DNA from: Streptomyces sp. NBC_00820
GTDB taxonomy: Bacteria > Actinomycetota > Actinomycetes > Streptomycetales > Streptomycetaceae
Direction: 5' to 3'
NCBI RefSeq assembly: GCF_036347055.1
Contig: NZ_CP108882.1
Location: forward strand, 4,568,501 to 4,632,500
DNA length: 64,000 nucleotides
Part shown: in pieces, positions 27,250 through 36,768 of the stretch
Layout: every line of letters starts with the position of its first letter
How positions within the stretch are numbered: position 1 is the stretch's first letter
Translations under genes and position numbers: made by a program
Notes under the pieces: model-generated
What the model saw: the letters and a program-made list of their open reading frames with translations, nothing else
Database searches by the model: none
What the model was told of the DNA's origin: nothing

Positions 27250-28223
27250 GCACCGACGACCTTCCCCTCGTCCCCACCGGCGGCTGCGGTGACGGCTGCG
27301 CCTGCGGAGCCGAAGGCGACGAGGAGTACCTGGAGTGCGGGCTCGACCCCGCGCTCGTCGAACTGCTGGCCGAAGCGGGCCTCGACCCCATCGAGGTCGA
27401 GGACATCGCCAACGTCTCCGTCCAGGAGGACCTGGCCGGCGGCCTGGACGTGACGACCGTCGCGACCATCCCCGAGGACGCCGTCGCCACCGGCGACTTC
27501 ACCGCGCGCGAGGCCGGTGTGGTCGCGGGTCTGCGGGTCGCCGAGGCCGTGCTCTCCGTGGTCTGCACGGACGAGTTCGAGGTCGAGCGGCACGTCGAGG
27601 ACGGCGACCGCGTGGAGGCCGGGCAGAAGCTGCTGTCGGTCACCACGCGCACCCGTGACCTGCTCACCGCCGAGCGCAGCGCGCTGAACATCCTGTGCCG
27701 CCTGTCCGGCATCGCGACCGCCACGCGCGCGTGGGCGGACGCCCTGGAGGGGAGCCGGTCCCGGGTGCGCGACACCCGCAAGACCACCCCGGGTCTCAGG
27801 TCGCTGGAGAAGTACGCCGTGCGCTGCGGCGGCGGCGTCAACCACCGCATGTCGCTGTCCGACGCCGCCCTGGTCAAGGACAACCACGTGGTCGCCGCCG
27901 GCGGTGTCGCGCAGGCCTTCAAGGCCGTACGGGAGGCCTTCCCGGAGCTTGCGGTCGAGGTCGAGGTCGACACCCTGCACCAGCTGCGCGAGGCGGTCGA
28001 CGCGGGCGCCGACCTGATCCTGCTGGACAACTTCACGCCCGGCGAGTGCGAGGAGGCTGTCGGCATCGTGGGCGGACGGGCCGAGCTGGAGGCCTCCGGC
28101 CGGCTCACGCTGGACAACGCCCGCGCCTACGCCGAGACCGGCGTGGACTTCCTGGCCGTCGGCGCCCTCACCCACTCCTCGCCGATCCTGGACATCGGCC
28201 TGGACCTGCGCGAGGCGGAGTAA
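27246..28223 (+). CDS. nadC: Nicotinate-nucleotide pyrophosphorylase (carboxylating)
   Basis: The 325-residue enzyme makes nicotinate mononucleotide from quinolinate and PRPP with loss of CO2. Visible signatures are VQEDLAGGLDVTT, ERSALNILCRLSGIATATR, the VRDTRKTTPGLRSLEKYAVRCGGGVNHRMSL segment carrying the quinolinate-binding Arg/Lys residues, and VEVEVDTLHQL. The first ~35 residues include a Cys-Gly-Asp-Gly-Cys-Ala-Cys stretch not seen in E. coli NadC. GTG 27246 overlaps the nadB stop by 4 bases. Confidence 0.97.
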   Translation: MSTDDLPLVPTGGCGDGCACGAEGDEEYLECGLDPALVELLAEAGLDPIEVEDIANVSVQEDLAGGLDVTTVATIPEDAVATGDFTAREAGVVAGLRVAEAVLSVVCTDEFEVERHVEDGDRVEAGQKLLSVTTRTRDLLTAERSALNILCRLSGIATATRAWADALEGSRSRVRDTRKTTPGLRSLEKYAVRCGGGVNHRMSLSDAALVKDNHVVAAGGVAQAFKAVREAFPELAVEVEVDTLHQLREAVDAGADLILLDNFTPGECEEAVGIVGGRAELEASGRLTLDNARAYAETGVDFLAVGALTHSSPILDIGLDLREAE

Positions 28224-28229
28224 AGGCCC

Positions 28230-29027
28230 ATGCTGCTCACGATCGACGTCGGCAACACGCACACCGTTCTCGGCCTGTTCGACGGCGAGGACATCGTCGA
28301 GCACTGGCGCATCTCCACGGACGCGCGCCGCACGGCGGACGAGCTGGCGGTGCTGCTGCAGGGCCTGATGGGCATGCACCCGCTGCTCGGCGACGAGCTG
28401 GGCGACGGCATCGACGGCATCGCCATCTGCGCGACCGTGCCGTCGGTGCTGCACGAGCTGCGCGAGGTCACCCGGCGCTACTACGGCGACGTGCCCGCGA
28501 TGCTGGTCGAGCCGGGGGTGAAGACGGGCGTGCCGATCCTCACCGACAACCCCAAGGAGGTCGGCGCCGACCGGATCATCAACACGGTCGCGGCCGTCGA
28601 GCTGTACGGCGGCCCGGCGATCGTCGTCGACTTCGGTACGGCCACGACGTTCGACGCGGTCTCCGCGCGCGGGGAGTACGTCGGCGGGGTCATCGCGCCC
28701 GGCATCGAGATCTCCGTGGAGGCGCTCGGCGTCAAGGGCGCCCAGCTGCGCAAGATCGAGGTGGCCAGGCCGCGCAGCGTGATCGGCAAGAACACGGTGG
28801 AGGCCATGCAGGCGGGCATCGTGTACGGGTTCGCCGGGCAGGTCGACGGAGTGGTGAGCCGGATGGCCAGGGAGCTGGCCGACGACCCGGACGACGTCAC
28901 GGTGATCGCCACGGGCGGGCTCGCGCCGATGGTGCTGGGCGAGGCCTCGGTGATCGACGAGCACCAGCCCTGGCTGACCCTGATCGGCCTGCGGCTGGTG
29001 TACGAGCGGAACGTGTCCCGTATGTAG
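28230..29027 (+). CDS. coaX: Type III pantothenate kinase
   Basis: The 265-residue kinase phosphorylates pantothenate, the first committed step of CoA synthesis. The phosphate loop is MLLTIDVGNTHTVLG (residues 1-15), with the pantothenate motif DNPKEVGADRIINTVAA and the GGVIAPGIEIS segment. It starts 6 bases after nadC and is the last gene of the operon, so PanC product is handed to CoaX within one transcript. The strong terminator at 29051-29083 follows. Confidence 0.96.
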   Translation: MLLTIDVGNTHTVLGLFDGEDIVEHWRISTDARRTADELAVLLQGLMGMHPLLGDELGDGIDGIAICATVPSVLHELREVTRRYYGDVPAMLVEPGVKTGVPILTDNPKEVGADRIINTVAAVELYGGPAIVVDFGTATTFDAVSARGEYVGGVIAPGIEISVEALGVKGAQLRKIEVARPRSVIGKNTVEAMQAGIVYGFAGQVDGVVSRMARELADDPDDVTVIATGGLAPMVLGEASVIDEHQPWLTLIGLRLVYERNVSRM

Positions 29028-29050
29028 CGGAACGTGTCCCGCACGCGAAG

Positions 29051-29083
29051 GAAATCCGGCGCCCCTCGTGAGCGCCGGATTTC
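29051..29083 (+). terminator. Intrinsic terminator of the DUF2520-panC-nadB-nadC-coaX operon
   Basis: A perfect 12-bp stem (GAAATCCGGCGC with GCGCCGGATTTC) closes a 9-base loop, starts 24 bases after coaX, and is followed by TCTTT. This is one of the few U-tailed terminators in the window. Confidence 0.9.
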
Positions 29084-29363
29084 TCTTTCACGTCCCGGGC
29101 TCTTTTCACCCGCGCTTTCACAGCGTCACGCGCGCTTTCGCACGGGTGACGGTCGCGGTACGCGCTTTCCCCGCGTTCCGCCCGCCTTCCCGCCCGCACC
29201 CGCCCTTCCCCGCACCGCACTCGCTTTCCTGTCGCGCCCACCCGCCTCCCGCGTTCACCCGTGCGAGGGTGAGCCCGGTGGTGGACGACCCCGGTCGGGC
29301 GAACCTCGGCGACGACACGCGCCGACACAACGCGCCGATCTGTCACTTTTGTCCGATTAGCGG
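29084..29363. other. Non-coding gap, pyrimidine-rich on the + strand
   Basis: This 280-bp stretch is rich in C and T on the + strand and has several GCGCTTTC copies (around 29112, 29136 and 29160) and a small CACCC/GGGTG hairpin near 29257-29272. Short open frames here lack conserved sequence. Only the -10 box of the next gene is clearly functional. Confidence 0.5.
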
Positions 29364-29369
29364 TAGCGT
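29364..29369 (+). promoter_or_regulatory. -10 box of the 230-residue hypothetical gene (leaderless)
   Basis: TAGCGT lies 6 bases before ATG 29376. Confidence 0.6.
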
Positions 29370-29375
29370 CGCCGC

Positions 29376-30068
29376 ATGCCCACGCCATACGGATCCCGCG
29401 GCGGCATGGCGTTCGGCGCGGAGGAGCTGCGCGTGCTCCGCCGCGCCCTCGCCCTCGCCCTTCACCCCGGCCAAGTCCGCGCCGAAGACGTCCAGGACTG
29501 CTTCCGCCTCGCCGACTCGCTCGACGAGGCGCTGCGTGAGGCGGCCAGGCTGCGCGCCTTCCTGATCGCCGACCTCGGCCGGTACCGCGCCGCCCTGCCG
29601 GGCACCGCCGCCGGGTACCTCGCCCTTCTGGAGGAGGCGCTGGGCGCCGGTCACCGGCCGACGCCGGACGACCTCGCCGCACTCCGCGCGCTGCGCGGGA
29701 ACCCCGCGGCCGCGGCCCTGCTGGACCGCTGCCGGTCGCTGACCGAGCGGGACGTGCGGGCCCGCTTCGCCCACGGCGCGCGTACCGTCCCGGCCCCCGC
29801 CGTCCCGGCCTCCCGGACCCGCCTGCTGGCCCTCCCGGGGGGCGCGGGCGAGGCCCGGGCCACCGGTGCCGAGGGCACGGAGAAACCCGCTCAGAAGCCC
29901 GTCCAGAAGCCCGGCCGGACCCCCTCGGGCACCCCCGGAGGGCGCCCGGACGCCGATCCGGAGGCCCCGAAGCGGCCCATCCCGACCCCGGGCGAGGTCT
30001 TCCCGCGCCGCAAGCCGCCGGCGTCGTCGGCGGACCCGGCGCCGGACCGGCAGCTCGCCGCCGGCTGA
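29376..30068 (+). CDS. Conserved Streptomyces-type hypothetical protein
   Basis: The 230-residue protein has an N-terminal helical region (about 12-125; AEELRVLRRALALALHPGQV, FRLADSLDEALREAARLRAFLIADLGRYRAALPG) and a long Pro/Lys/Gly-rich disordered tail (about 150-230; KPAQKPVQKPG). No signal peptide, membrane helix or catalytic motif is seen. It may be a cytoplasmic adaptor, but I do not assign a function. Probably leaderless, with TAGCGT 6 bases upstream of the ATG. Confidence 0.75.
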   Translation: MPTPYGSRGGMAFGAEELRVLRRALALALHPGQVRAEDVQDCFRLADSLDEALREAARLRAFLIADLGRYRAALPGTAAGYLALLEEALGAGHRPTPDDLAALRALRGNPAAAALLDRCRSLTERDVRARFAHGARTVPAPAVPASRTRLLALPGGAGEARATGAEGTEKPAQKPVQKPGRTPSGTPGGRPDADPEAPKRPIPTPGEVFPRRKPPASSADPAPDRQLAAG

Positions 30069-30114
30069 AACGCCGGTTCGCCCACCCCGCCCCTTTCGCC
30101 CCCTCCCGCGTGGC

Positions 30115-30120
30115 TACTCT
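30115..30120 (+). promoter_or_regulatory. -10 box of the 56-residue membrane gene
   Basis: TACTCT lies 6 bases before ATG 30127. The intervening GGAGCC could act as a very short Shine-Dalgarno instead. Confidence 0.5.
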
Positions 30121-30126
30121 GGAGCC

Positions 30127-30297
30127 ATGGACTACGTCTCCGCGCTCGTGCCCCCGGTCGTCATGGCCGTGTTCTTCATCGGTGTGGTCAGGGTGATCGT
30201 GAAGACCCAGGGCGGGGCCGCCAAGGCCAAGGAGGACGCGGCCGTCGACGCCGCCCTCGCGCGCACCGACAGCGCGGCCTCCGCGGGCGACGCCTGA
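30127..30297 (+). CDS. Small single-pass membrane protein
   Basis: The 56-residue product has one membrane helix (about residues 5-24, SALVPPVVMAVFFIGVVRVI) and a charged Ala-rich C-terminal tail. Coding is supported by third-position G/C bias, a promoter-like box and a terminator straight after. I recognise it only as a Streptomyces-type small membrane hypothetical. Confidence 0.65.
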   Translation: MDYVSALVPPVVMAVFFIGVVRVIVKTQGGAAKAKEDAAVDAALARTDSAASAGDA

Positions 30298-30317
30298 CCC
30301 TCCCGGCCCGCCGTCAC

Positions 30318-30369
30318 GGCGTACGACTCGCCGCACCTCTGGTGCCACCCCGAGTCGTACGCCCTTTTT
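30318..30369 (+). terminator. Intrinsic terminator after the small membrane gene
   Basis: A perfect 13-bp stem (GGCGTACGACTCG with CGAGTCGTACGCC) encloses a 20-base loop that can itself form GCACC/GGTGC. It is followed by CTTTTT at 30364-30369. Confidence 0.88.
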
Positions 30370-30438
30370 GTTCGCTTTAGCGGCCAAAGTGCACGTCAGG
30401 CACGCCATCGGGGGTATCTCCCAGTATTGTTCTGAGTT

Positions 30439-30870
30439 GTGCCTCGCCCATTGGGAGAACTCGAAGACGCCGTCATGACGCGGGTATGGAAGTGGAACCG
30501 GCCCGTGACGGTTCGGGAAGTCCTGGAAGACCTCCAGCAGGAACGCTCCATCGCGTACACCACCGTGATGACCGTTCTGGACAATCTTCATCAGAAGGGC
30601 TGGGTACGGCGCGAGGCCGAAGGGCGCGCCTATCGATATGAGGCCGTCTCGACCCGGGCCGCGTACGCCGCCGCCCTGATGAACGAGGCCTGGTCGCAGA
30701 GCGACAACCCGGCCGCCGCTCTCGTCGCCTTCTTCGGGATGATGAGCGACGAACAGCGCCAGTCCCTGAGGGACGCCGTACGCATCGTCCAGGGACCGGA
30801 AACGCGGGAAGCGCCGGAACCCCCGCAAGAGGAGAACCCCGGCTCGGCGGGGGACAGCGGCGGGCGATAG
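30439..30870 (+). CDS. BlaI/MecI/CopY-family transcriptional regulator
   Basis: The 143-residue protein has the BlaI winged helix at its N-terminus (LGELEDAVMTRVWKWNRPVTVREVLEDL, then SIAYTTVMTVLDNLHQKGWVRRE, about residues 4-60), a dimerisation helix with SDEQRQSLRDA, and a disordered tail. BlaI repressors are usually released by proteolysis through a BlaR-type metalloprotease sensor or by metal, but no BlaR/M56 gene is in the window. GTG 30439; TATTGT lies 8 bases upstream and may be its -10. It is followed after 9 bases by the GNAT gene. Confidence 0.93.
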   Translation: MPRPLGELEDAVMTRVWKWNRPVTVREVLEDLQQERSIAYTTVMTVLDNLHQKGWVRREAEGRAYRYEAVSTRAAYAAALMNEAWSQSDNPAAALVAFFGMMSDEQRQSLRDAVRIVQGPETREAPEPPQEENPGSAGDSGGR

Positions 30871-30873
30871 CGT
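30868..30873 (+). promoter_or_regulatory. -10 box of the ArgA-like acetyltransferase gene (leaderless)
   Basis: TAGCGT overlaps the BlaI stop codon and lies 6 bases before ATG 30880. Confidence 0.55.
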
Positions 30874-30879
30874 CCGCCC

Positions 30880-31413
30880 ATGTCAGCAGAGCGCTCCGAA
30901 GCGACCGCAAAAGCCATCACCGTCCGGCGGGCCCGGACCAGCGATGTCCCTGCCGTGCGCCGGCTCCTCGACGACTACACGCGCGAACGCATCCTGCTCG
31001 ACAAAGCCACGGTCACGCTTTACGAGGACATCCAGGAGTTCTGGGTCGCGGAACGCGACGACAACGCCGAGGTGGTCGGCTGCGGTGCCCTGCACGTCAT
31101 GTGGGAAGACCTCGCGGAAGTCCGCACTCTCGCGGTGAAGACCGGCCTCAGGGGCGCCGGCGTCGGGCACCGACTGCTGGAGAAGTTGCTGCACACCGCG
31201 CGCTGGCTCGGCGTCCGCCGGGTTTTCTGCCTGACCTTCGAAGTCGACTTCTTCGCGAAGCACGGCTTCGTGGAGATCGGTGAGACACCGGTCGACACCG
31301 ATGTGTACGCGGAGCTCTTGCGTTCCTATGACGAGGGCGTCGCGGAGTTCCTCGGTCTCGAACGAGTGAAACCGAACACCTTGGGCAACAGTCGGATGCT
31401 TCTGCATCTGTGA
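30880..31413 (+). CDS. GNAT amino-acid N-acetyltransferase (ArgA-like)
   Basis: The 177-residue protein is a single-domain GNAT enzyme with the acetyl-CoA loop VKTGLRGAGVGHRLLEKLL (about 86-104) and FFAKHGFVEIGE. Length and pattern match the short N-acetylglutamate synthase of mycobacteria (Rv2747 type), which starts arginine synthesis without the amino-acid-kinase domain of E. coli ArgA. Other arginine genes are not nearby, so the substrate is inferred from the family alone. Confidence 0.82.
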   Translation: MSAERSEATAKAITVRRARTSDVPAVRRLLDDYTRERILLDKATVTLYEDIQEFWVAERDDNAEVVGCGALHVMWEDLAEVRTLAVKTGLRGAGVGHRLLEKLLHTARWLGVRRVFCLTFEVDFFAKHGFVEIGETPVDTDVYAELLRSYDEGVAEFLGLERVKPNTLGNSRMLLHL

Positions 31414-31527
31414 TCGCCAATGCCCCGGTTCCCTATGTCCGAAACGCGCATGTTTCCGGACGGTGTCGGCTCCTGAGTCTCTCCCAGGGGTTTGTGTTTT
31501 TCCGGCAAAAGCGGTTTGCTTTCCGAC

Positions 31528-31549
31528 GTACTGCAGTACTGCATATAAC
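31528..31549 (+). promoter_or_regulatory. lsr2 promoter region with a palindrome
   Basis: TATAAC at 31544-31549 is a good -10, with TTCCGA (31521-31526) at 17-bp spacing as a poor -35. The perfect 12-bp palindrome GTACTGCAGTAC (31528-31539) lies between them, where a repressor would block polymerase. The stretch is clearly AT-richer than the flanks. Confidence 0.5.
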
Positions 31550-31615
31550 AGGGGCGGCGAAACGGCGGGCGCCGCACACCCTCTGACACTCACGTTATCG
31601 ATGAAAGGAAATCCG

Positions 31616-31951
31616 GTGGCACAGAAGGTTCAGGTCCTTCTTGTCGATGACCTCGACGGCGGCGAGGCGGACGAGACCGTCACGTTCGCGCTGGACGGCA
31701 AGTCGTACGAGATCGATCTCACGACTGCCAATGCGGACAAGCTGCGCGGCCTTCTCGAGCCCTATCTGAAGGGTGGTCGTCGCACCGGGGGCCGTGCCTC
31801 CGGTGGGCGTGGAAAGGCTCGTGTCGCTTCCGGCGGCAACCAGGACACCGCGGCGATCCGCGCCTGGGCGAAGGAGAACAACCTCGAGGTCAACGACCGC
31901 GGTCGCGTTCCCGCGTCCATCCGCGAGGCCTACGAGAAGGCCAACGGCTGA
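31616..31951 (+). CDS. lsr2: Nucleoid-associated protein Lsr2
   Basis: The 111-residue protein bridges AT-rich DNA and silences horizontally acquired genes. It has the N-terminal dimerisation beta-structure (MAQKVQVLLVDDLDGGEADETVTF), a Gly/Arg linker (GGRRTGGRASGGRGKAR, about 63-80), and the C-terminal DNA-binding helices with the AT-hook-like RGR at DRGRVPASIREAYEKANG. AAAGGAAA precedes GTG 31616. The last 22 bases overlap the end of the convergent gene on the other strand. Family members often regulate their own AT-rich upstream region, and this one has such a region. Confidence 0.96.
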   Translation: MAQKVQVLLVDDLDGGEADETVTFALDGKSYEIDLTTANADKLRGLLEPYLKGGRRTGGRASGGRGKARVASGGNQDTAAIRAWAKENNLEVNDRGRVPASIREAYEKANG

Positions 31952-32649
31952 TTCCGCCCACAGGCGGTCTGTCCGGCGCCCGGGCGCCGCAGCCGGACCC
32001 GGTGGCAGTGGGTTGCCACCGTGTCCACCAGTCGTACGAGATCGGGGGCGTGCCCGACGCCGCCCATGGCCGGCAGCGCCGGCAGCGCAGCCTCCACCTC
32101 GCACCCCGGCTCGGGGGGCCGCAGCCATACGGCGGCCCCCTGCACGGAACCGGCACGGCCCCCGGCGACGGAACCGCTCCGGGACGGAGCCGGAGCCCCG
32201 GCGCCGGACGGTTCGGGCGAGTGCGGGGCACCCCCGGAGAACGGCGAGCGCGGCGGGGCCGGTGGGCGCGGCGGGAGCGGCGCCTCCATCAGGCCGCCGG
32301 TGCCCAGGGCCCGCAGATCCAGCTCCAGCGCCCCCCACTCCAGCCAGTCGAGCAGCTCCGGCAGCTCCTCCGCGCTGCCCGCGGCCACCAGCAGCCGCAT
32401 CCGCCCGCCCCACAGGGCCACCGGAGAACCCGGCACGAGATGTCTGAGCGCCTCCGCGCCCGCCTCGGCCGGCACGTCCAGGACGTCGAACCGCACCCCC
32501 GTCACCAGCCGCAACGGCCTGCCGGGCACTGTCGTCCAGCCCAGATCGTTCTCGTACCAGTGCCGGGCCCCGGAATCGGGGTCGGGCCCGGAATCGAGCG
32601 GACGACGGGGAAGGGGGACCGTGGAGGTCACGGGGACCGAGCCAGCCAT
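31930..32649 (-). CDS. SCO3374-type hypothetical protein (primase-polymerase-like N-terminal remnant possible)
   Basis: The 239-residue protein belongs to a Streptomyces-restricted group found beside lsr2. The structured parts are at the N-terminus (HWYENDLGWTTVPGRPLRLVTGVRFDVLDVPAEAG, which recalls the start of bifunctional primase/polymerase domains) and the C-terminus (AVWLRPPEPGCEVEAALPALPAMGG, LVRLVDTVATHCHRVRL). Between them lies a ~60-residue Pro/Gly/Ser linker. No primase catalytic residues can be identified, so enzymatic activity is doubtful. ATG 32649 is chosen; an in-frame ATG at 32697 is possible. The 3' end overlaps lsr2 by 22 bases. Confidence 0.78.
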   Translation of the reverse strand: MAGSVPVTSTVPLPRRPLDSGPDPDSGARHWYENDLGWTTVPGRPLRLVTGVRFDVLDVPAEAGAEALRHLVPGSPVALWGGRMRLLVAAGSAEELPELLDWLEWGALELDLRALGTGGLMEAPLPPRPPAPPRSPFSGGAPHSPEPSGAGAPAPSRSGSVAGGRAGSVQGAAVWLRPPEPGCEVEAALPALPAMGGVGHAPDLVRLVDTVATHCHRVRLRRPGAGQTACGRNQPLAFS

Positions 32650-32755
32650 GCCACATGCAACCGCCGAAGCGTGCCGAGAGTTACGCTGGGTTCTCATTTG
32701 ATTGCACAGAGTGCCCACATGGGGGGCGTGCGGGGAGCGGCGGAGGCGCAAGGTT

Positions 32756-32769
32756 GTTCGCCCGTAGCG
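32756..32769 (+). promoter_or_regulatory. ClgR operator, box 1 of clpC
   Basis: GTTCGCCCGTAGCG matches the published Streptomyces ClgR operator pattern GTTCGC-N5-GCG exactly. It lies 310 bp before the clpC start. Confidence 0.75.
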
Positions 32770-32861
32770 GAGGGAACCGGTGCGCACGGCATGGAGTGTC
32801 AGTCCCTGCGGGTAAGACATGCCTAGTGGGAGGGGGCGACACGCAGATCGGGCCGCCTCAC

Positions 32862-32875
32862 GTTCGCCCTCGGCG
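32862..32875 (+). promoter_or_regulatory. ClgR operator, box 2 of clpC
   Basis: GTTCGCCCTCGGCG is a second exact GTTCGC-N5-GCG match, 106 bp after the first (about ten helical turns) and on the same strand. Confidence 0.65.
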
Positions 32876-33079
32876 TACTGGCGAGTGGGGTAACTGCCTG
32901 GCCTGCGGGAACATCGTCTCGCACCATCGGGTTGGAGCAGATGTCGGCGTTCGGGGTCAGGAGGCCATCGACGGTGTCGGCAGTTGGAATGAGCGGTCCC
33001 CGCTTGCGGGACTAAGCTGCGGAAGGACAGGGAGGGGAAGTTCCCCCCACTGCCTGACCGCTCTGAGGAGCGATTAACG

Positions 33080-35605
<2,526 letters not shown>

Positions 35606-35630
35606 CCTCTCTCCTGAGGGGTTGAGCCGA

Positions 35631-35673
35631 ACGAGAAGGGGCCGGTGCTCACTGAGCACCGGCCCCTTCTCGT
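35631..35673. terminator. Bidirectional terminator between clpC and the acid phosphatase
   Basis: A perfect 20-bp stem (35631-35650 with 35654-35673) with loop ACT, 25 bases after the clpC stop and 10 bases from the end of the reverse-strand gene. On the reverse strand it reads as the terminator of the phosphatase. Confidence 0.88.
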
Positions 35674-35682
35674 GTGCGCCGG

Positions 35683-36306
35683 TTACGACAACTGGCCGTC
35701 GTAGTCCGGCAGCTTGAAGGTCTGCTCGGCGTGGCCGCCCGTGAGGTCGGTGGCGCTGTTGCCGATGTTGGCGATGATCGTGTAGCCCTGGCTCTCGATG
35801 TCGGCGCGCTGGGCGGTCTTGTAGGCGGCGACGTCCTTGAAGAGGTCGAACAGACCGCGGACGTAGAGGCCGGAGACGTCGTAGCCGTCGTGTTCGAGGT
35901 TGTACTCGGTGGGCCAGGCGATGATGCCCGGGCGGGCCGTGACGAAGAAGAGCCTGACGCCGTGCTCCTGGGCGTAGCGGGCGACGTCCAGGACGGGCTT
36001 GTTGGCGGGCTGCGGGTAGCTGAAGCCGAAGTCGGTCTCCAGCGTGGTGTTGTCGATGTCGAAGACGATCGCCTGCTTCTCGCCCGGCCCGGCGGCGGCG
36101 ACGCGGTTCTGGACGTAGGGCAGCGCCTGATCCATGACCGTCCGGCAGTCCCGCTGCCAGGTGGCGTAGTCGACCTGGGCGGTGCTGGTGGCGCCGGCGG
36201 CGGCCGGGGCGGCCTCGGCGGCCTGGGCCGGGGTGGCGAACGCGGCGAGCGCGGCCAGGCTGACGGCGGCCACGGGTATCCGGCGCGCCCAGGGGCTTGT
36301 GGTCAT
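35683..36306 (-). CDS. Secreted HAD-superfamily class B-type acid phosphatase
   Basis: The 207-residue protein has a Sec signal peptide (residues 1-29; RR, hydrophobic core, AQA-A cleavage) and an acid phosphatase domain. HAD motif I is VFDIDNTTLE with nucleophile Asp83 and Asp85; motif II is FFVTARPG; a late GNSATDLTGGHA carries the motif IV Asp. It probably removes phosphate from organic phosphomonoesters outside the cell. Divergent from the M23 peptidase gene across a 462-bp gap. A PHO box was not recognised. Confidence 0.9.
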   Translation of the reverse strand: MTTSPWARRIPVAAVSLAALAAFATPAQAAEAAPAAAGATSTAQVDYATWQRDCRTVMDQALPYVQNRVAAAGPGEKQAIVFDIDNTTLETDFGFSYPQPANKPVLDVARYAQEHGVRLFFVTARPGIIAWPTEYNLEHDGYDVSGLYVRGLFDLFKDVAAYKTAQRADIESQGYTIIANIGNSATDLTGGHAEQTFKLPDYDGQLS

Positions 36307-36768
36307 CGGTGGGGGGTCCTCTCACGTCCGTAAGCTGCACGGCCCGACGGGGTGGACTGTCAGGGGCATGATCTGTGGTGAGGGTGGCGCGAGAGGAACC
36401 GTAGGGTTACCGGACGGTAGGTGCCTAGAGGTGCGCGTCACATTTCCGCGAATTCCGGCGGGGGTGACCGGTGACAAGCCGCACAGGCGAAATATCCGTT
36501 ACTAACCCTGATAGTGGGATGTGCTATTCGGGCAAAAAGGACACTTCGCCCGGAAACTCTGAGTGAAACAGCGACGTTGTCGCCGCTGGTCGTTCAGGGG
36601 TGGGTGCTCTGTCAAGAGGTGGGTGGATTTGGGGGCATCTACTGCCTTGGGTCGTAGATCGGTGAATTGTGGGCGGATGGGACGGCGGGGTACGAATGTC
36701 CGGCCACCCGGTGCGCGGAGACATTCGTGCGACGGGTGGCTTTCTGTCCCCGACTTCACGAGGTCTCG
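36307..36768 (+). other. 462-bp gap with structured leader of the M23 gene
   Basis: The gap between the divergent phosphatase and peptidase genes is less G+C-rich than its surroundings and holds no credible gene. Its last ~80 bases contain a pseudoknot-forming arrangement (36692-36740). Smaller pairings occur at CGGGC...GCCCG near 36528-36554. I could not match it to a known riboswitch. Confidence 0.55.
36692..36740 (+). promoter_or_regulatory. H-type pseudoknot candidate upstream of the M23 peptidase
   Basis: Stem 1 pairs ACGAATGTC (36692-36700) with GACATTCGT (36720-36728). Its loop holds GCCACCCG (36703-36710), which is the exact complement of CGGGTGGC (36733-36740) downstream. The interleaved order is that of an H-type pseudoknot with 9-bp and 8-bp stems. 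It ends 28 bases before the start codon. Confidence 0.6.

Larger units (their letters stand above)
32650..33079 (+). other. Long non-coding leader/promoter region of clpC
   Basis: This 430-bp gap between the divergent SCO3374-type gene and clpC holds no credible gene; short open frames lack conservation. It carries two exact GTTCGC-N5-GCG boxes (32756-32769 and 32862-32875). The region beyond the second box should contain the clpC promoter and a long 5' leader ending in GAGGAG before ATG 33080. Confidence 0.7.

Noticed and set aside
29034..29360. Possible small genes in the gap after coaX
   Set aside because: The frames are Pro/Arg-rich, unlike neighbouring proteins in codon use, have no ribosome-binding site, and overlap the terminator.
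32791..32826. Short upstream open frame (MECQSLRVRHA) in the clpC leader
   Set aside because: No ribosome-binding site is visible and there is no sign of function; it is more likely chance.
32650..33079. HspR (HAIR) or CIRCE heat-shock operator before clpC
   Set aside because: No CTTGAGT-N7-ACTCAAG or CIRCE inverted repeat was found; only the ClgR-type boxes fit.
36397..36768. ydaO/c-di-AMP riboswitch upstream of the M23 gene
   Set aside because: The context is suggestive, but the conserved ydaO segments could not be located. Only the pseudoknot pairing is reported.
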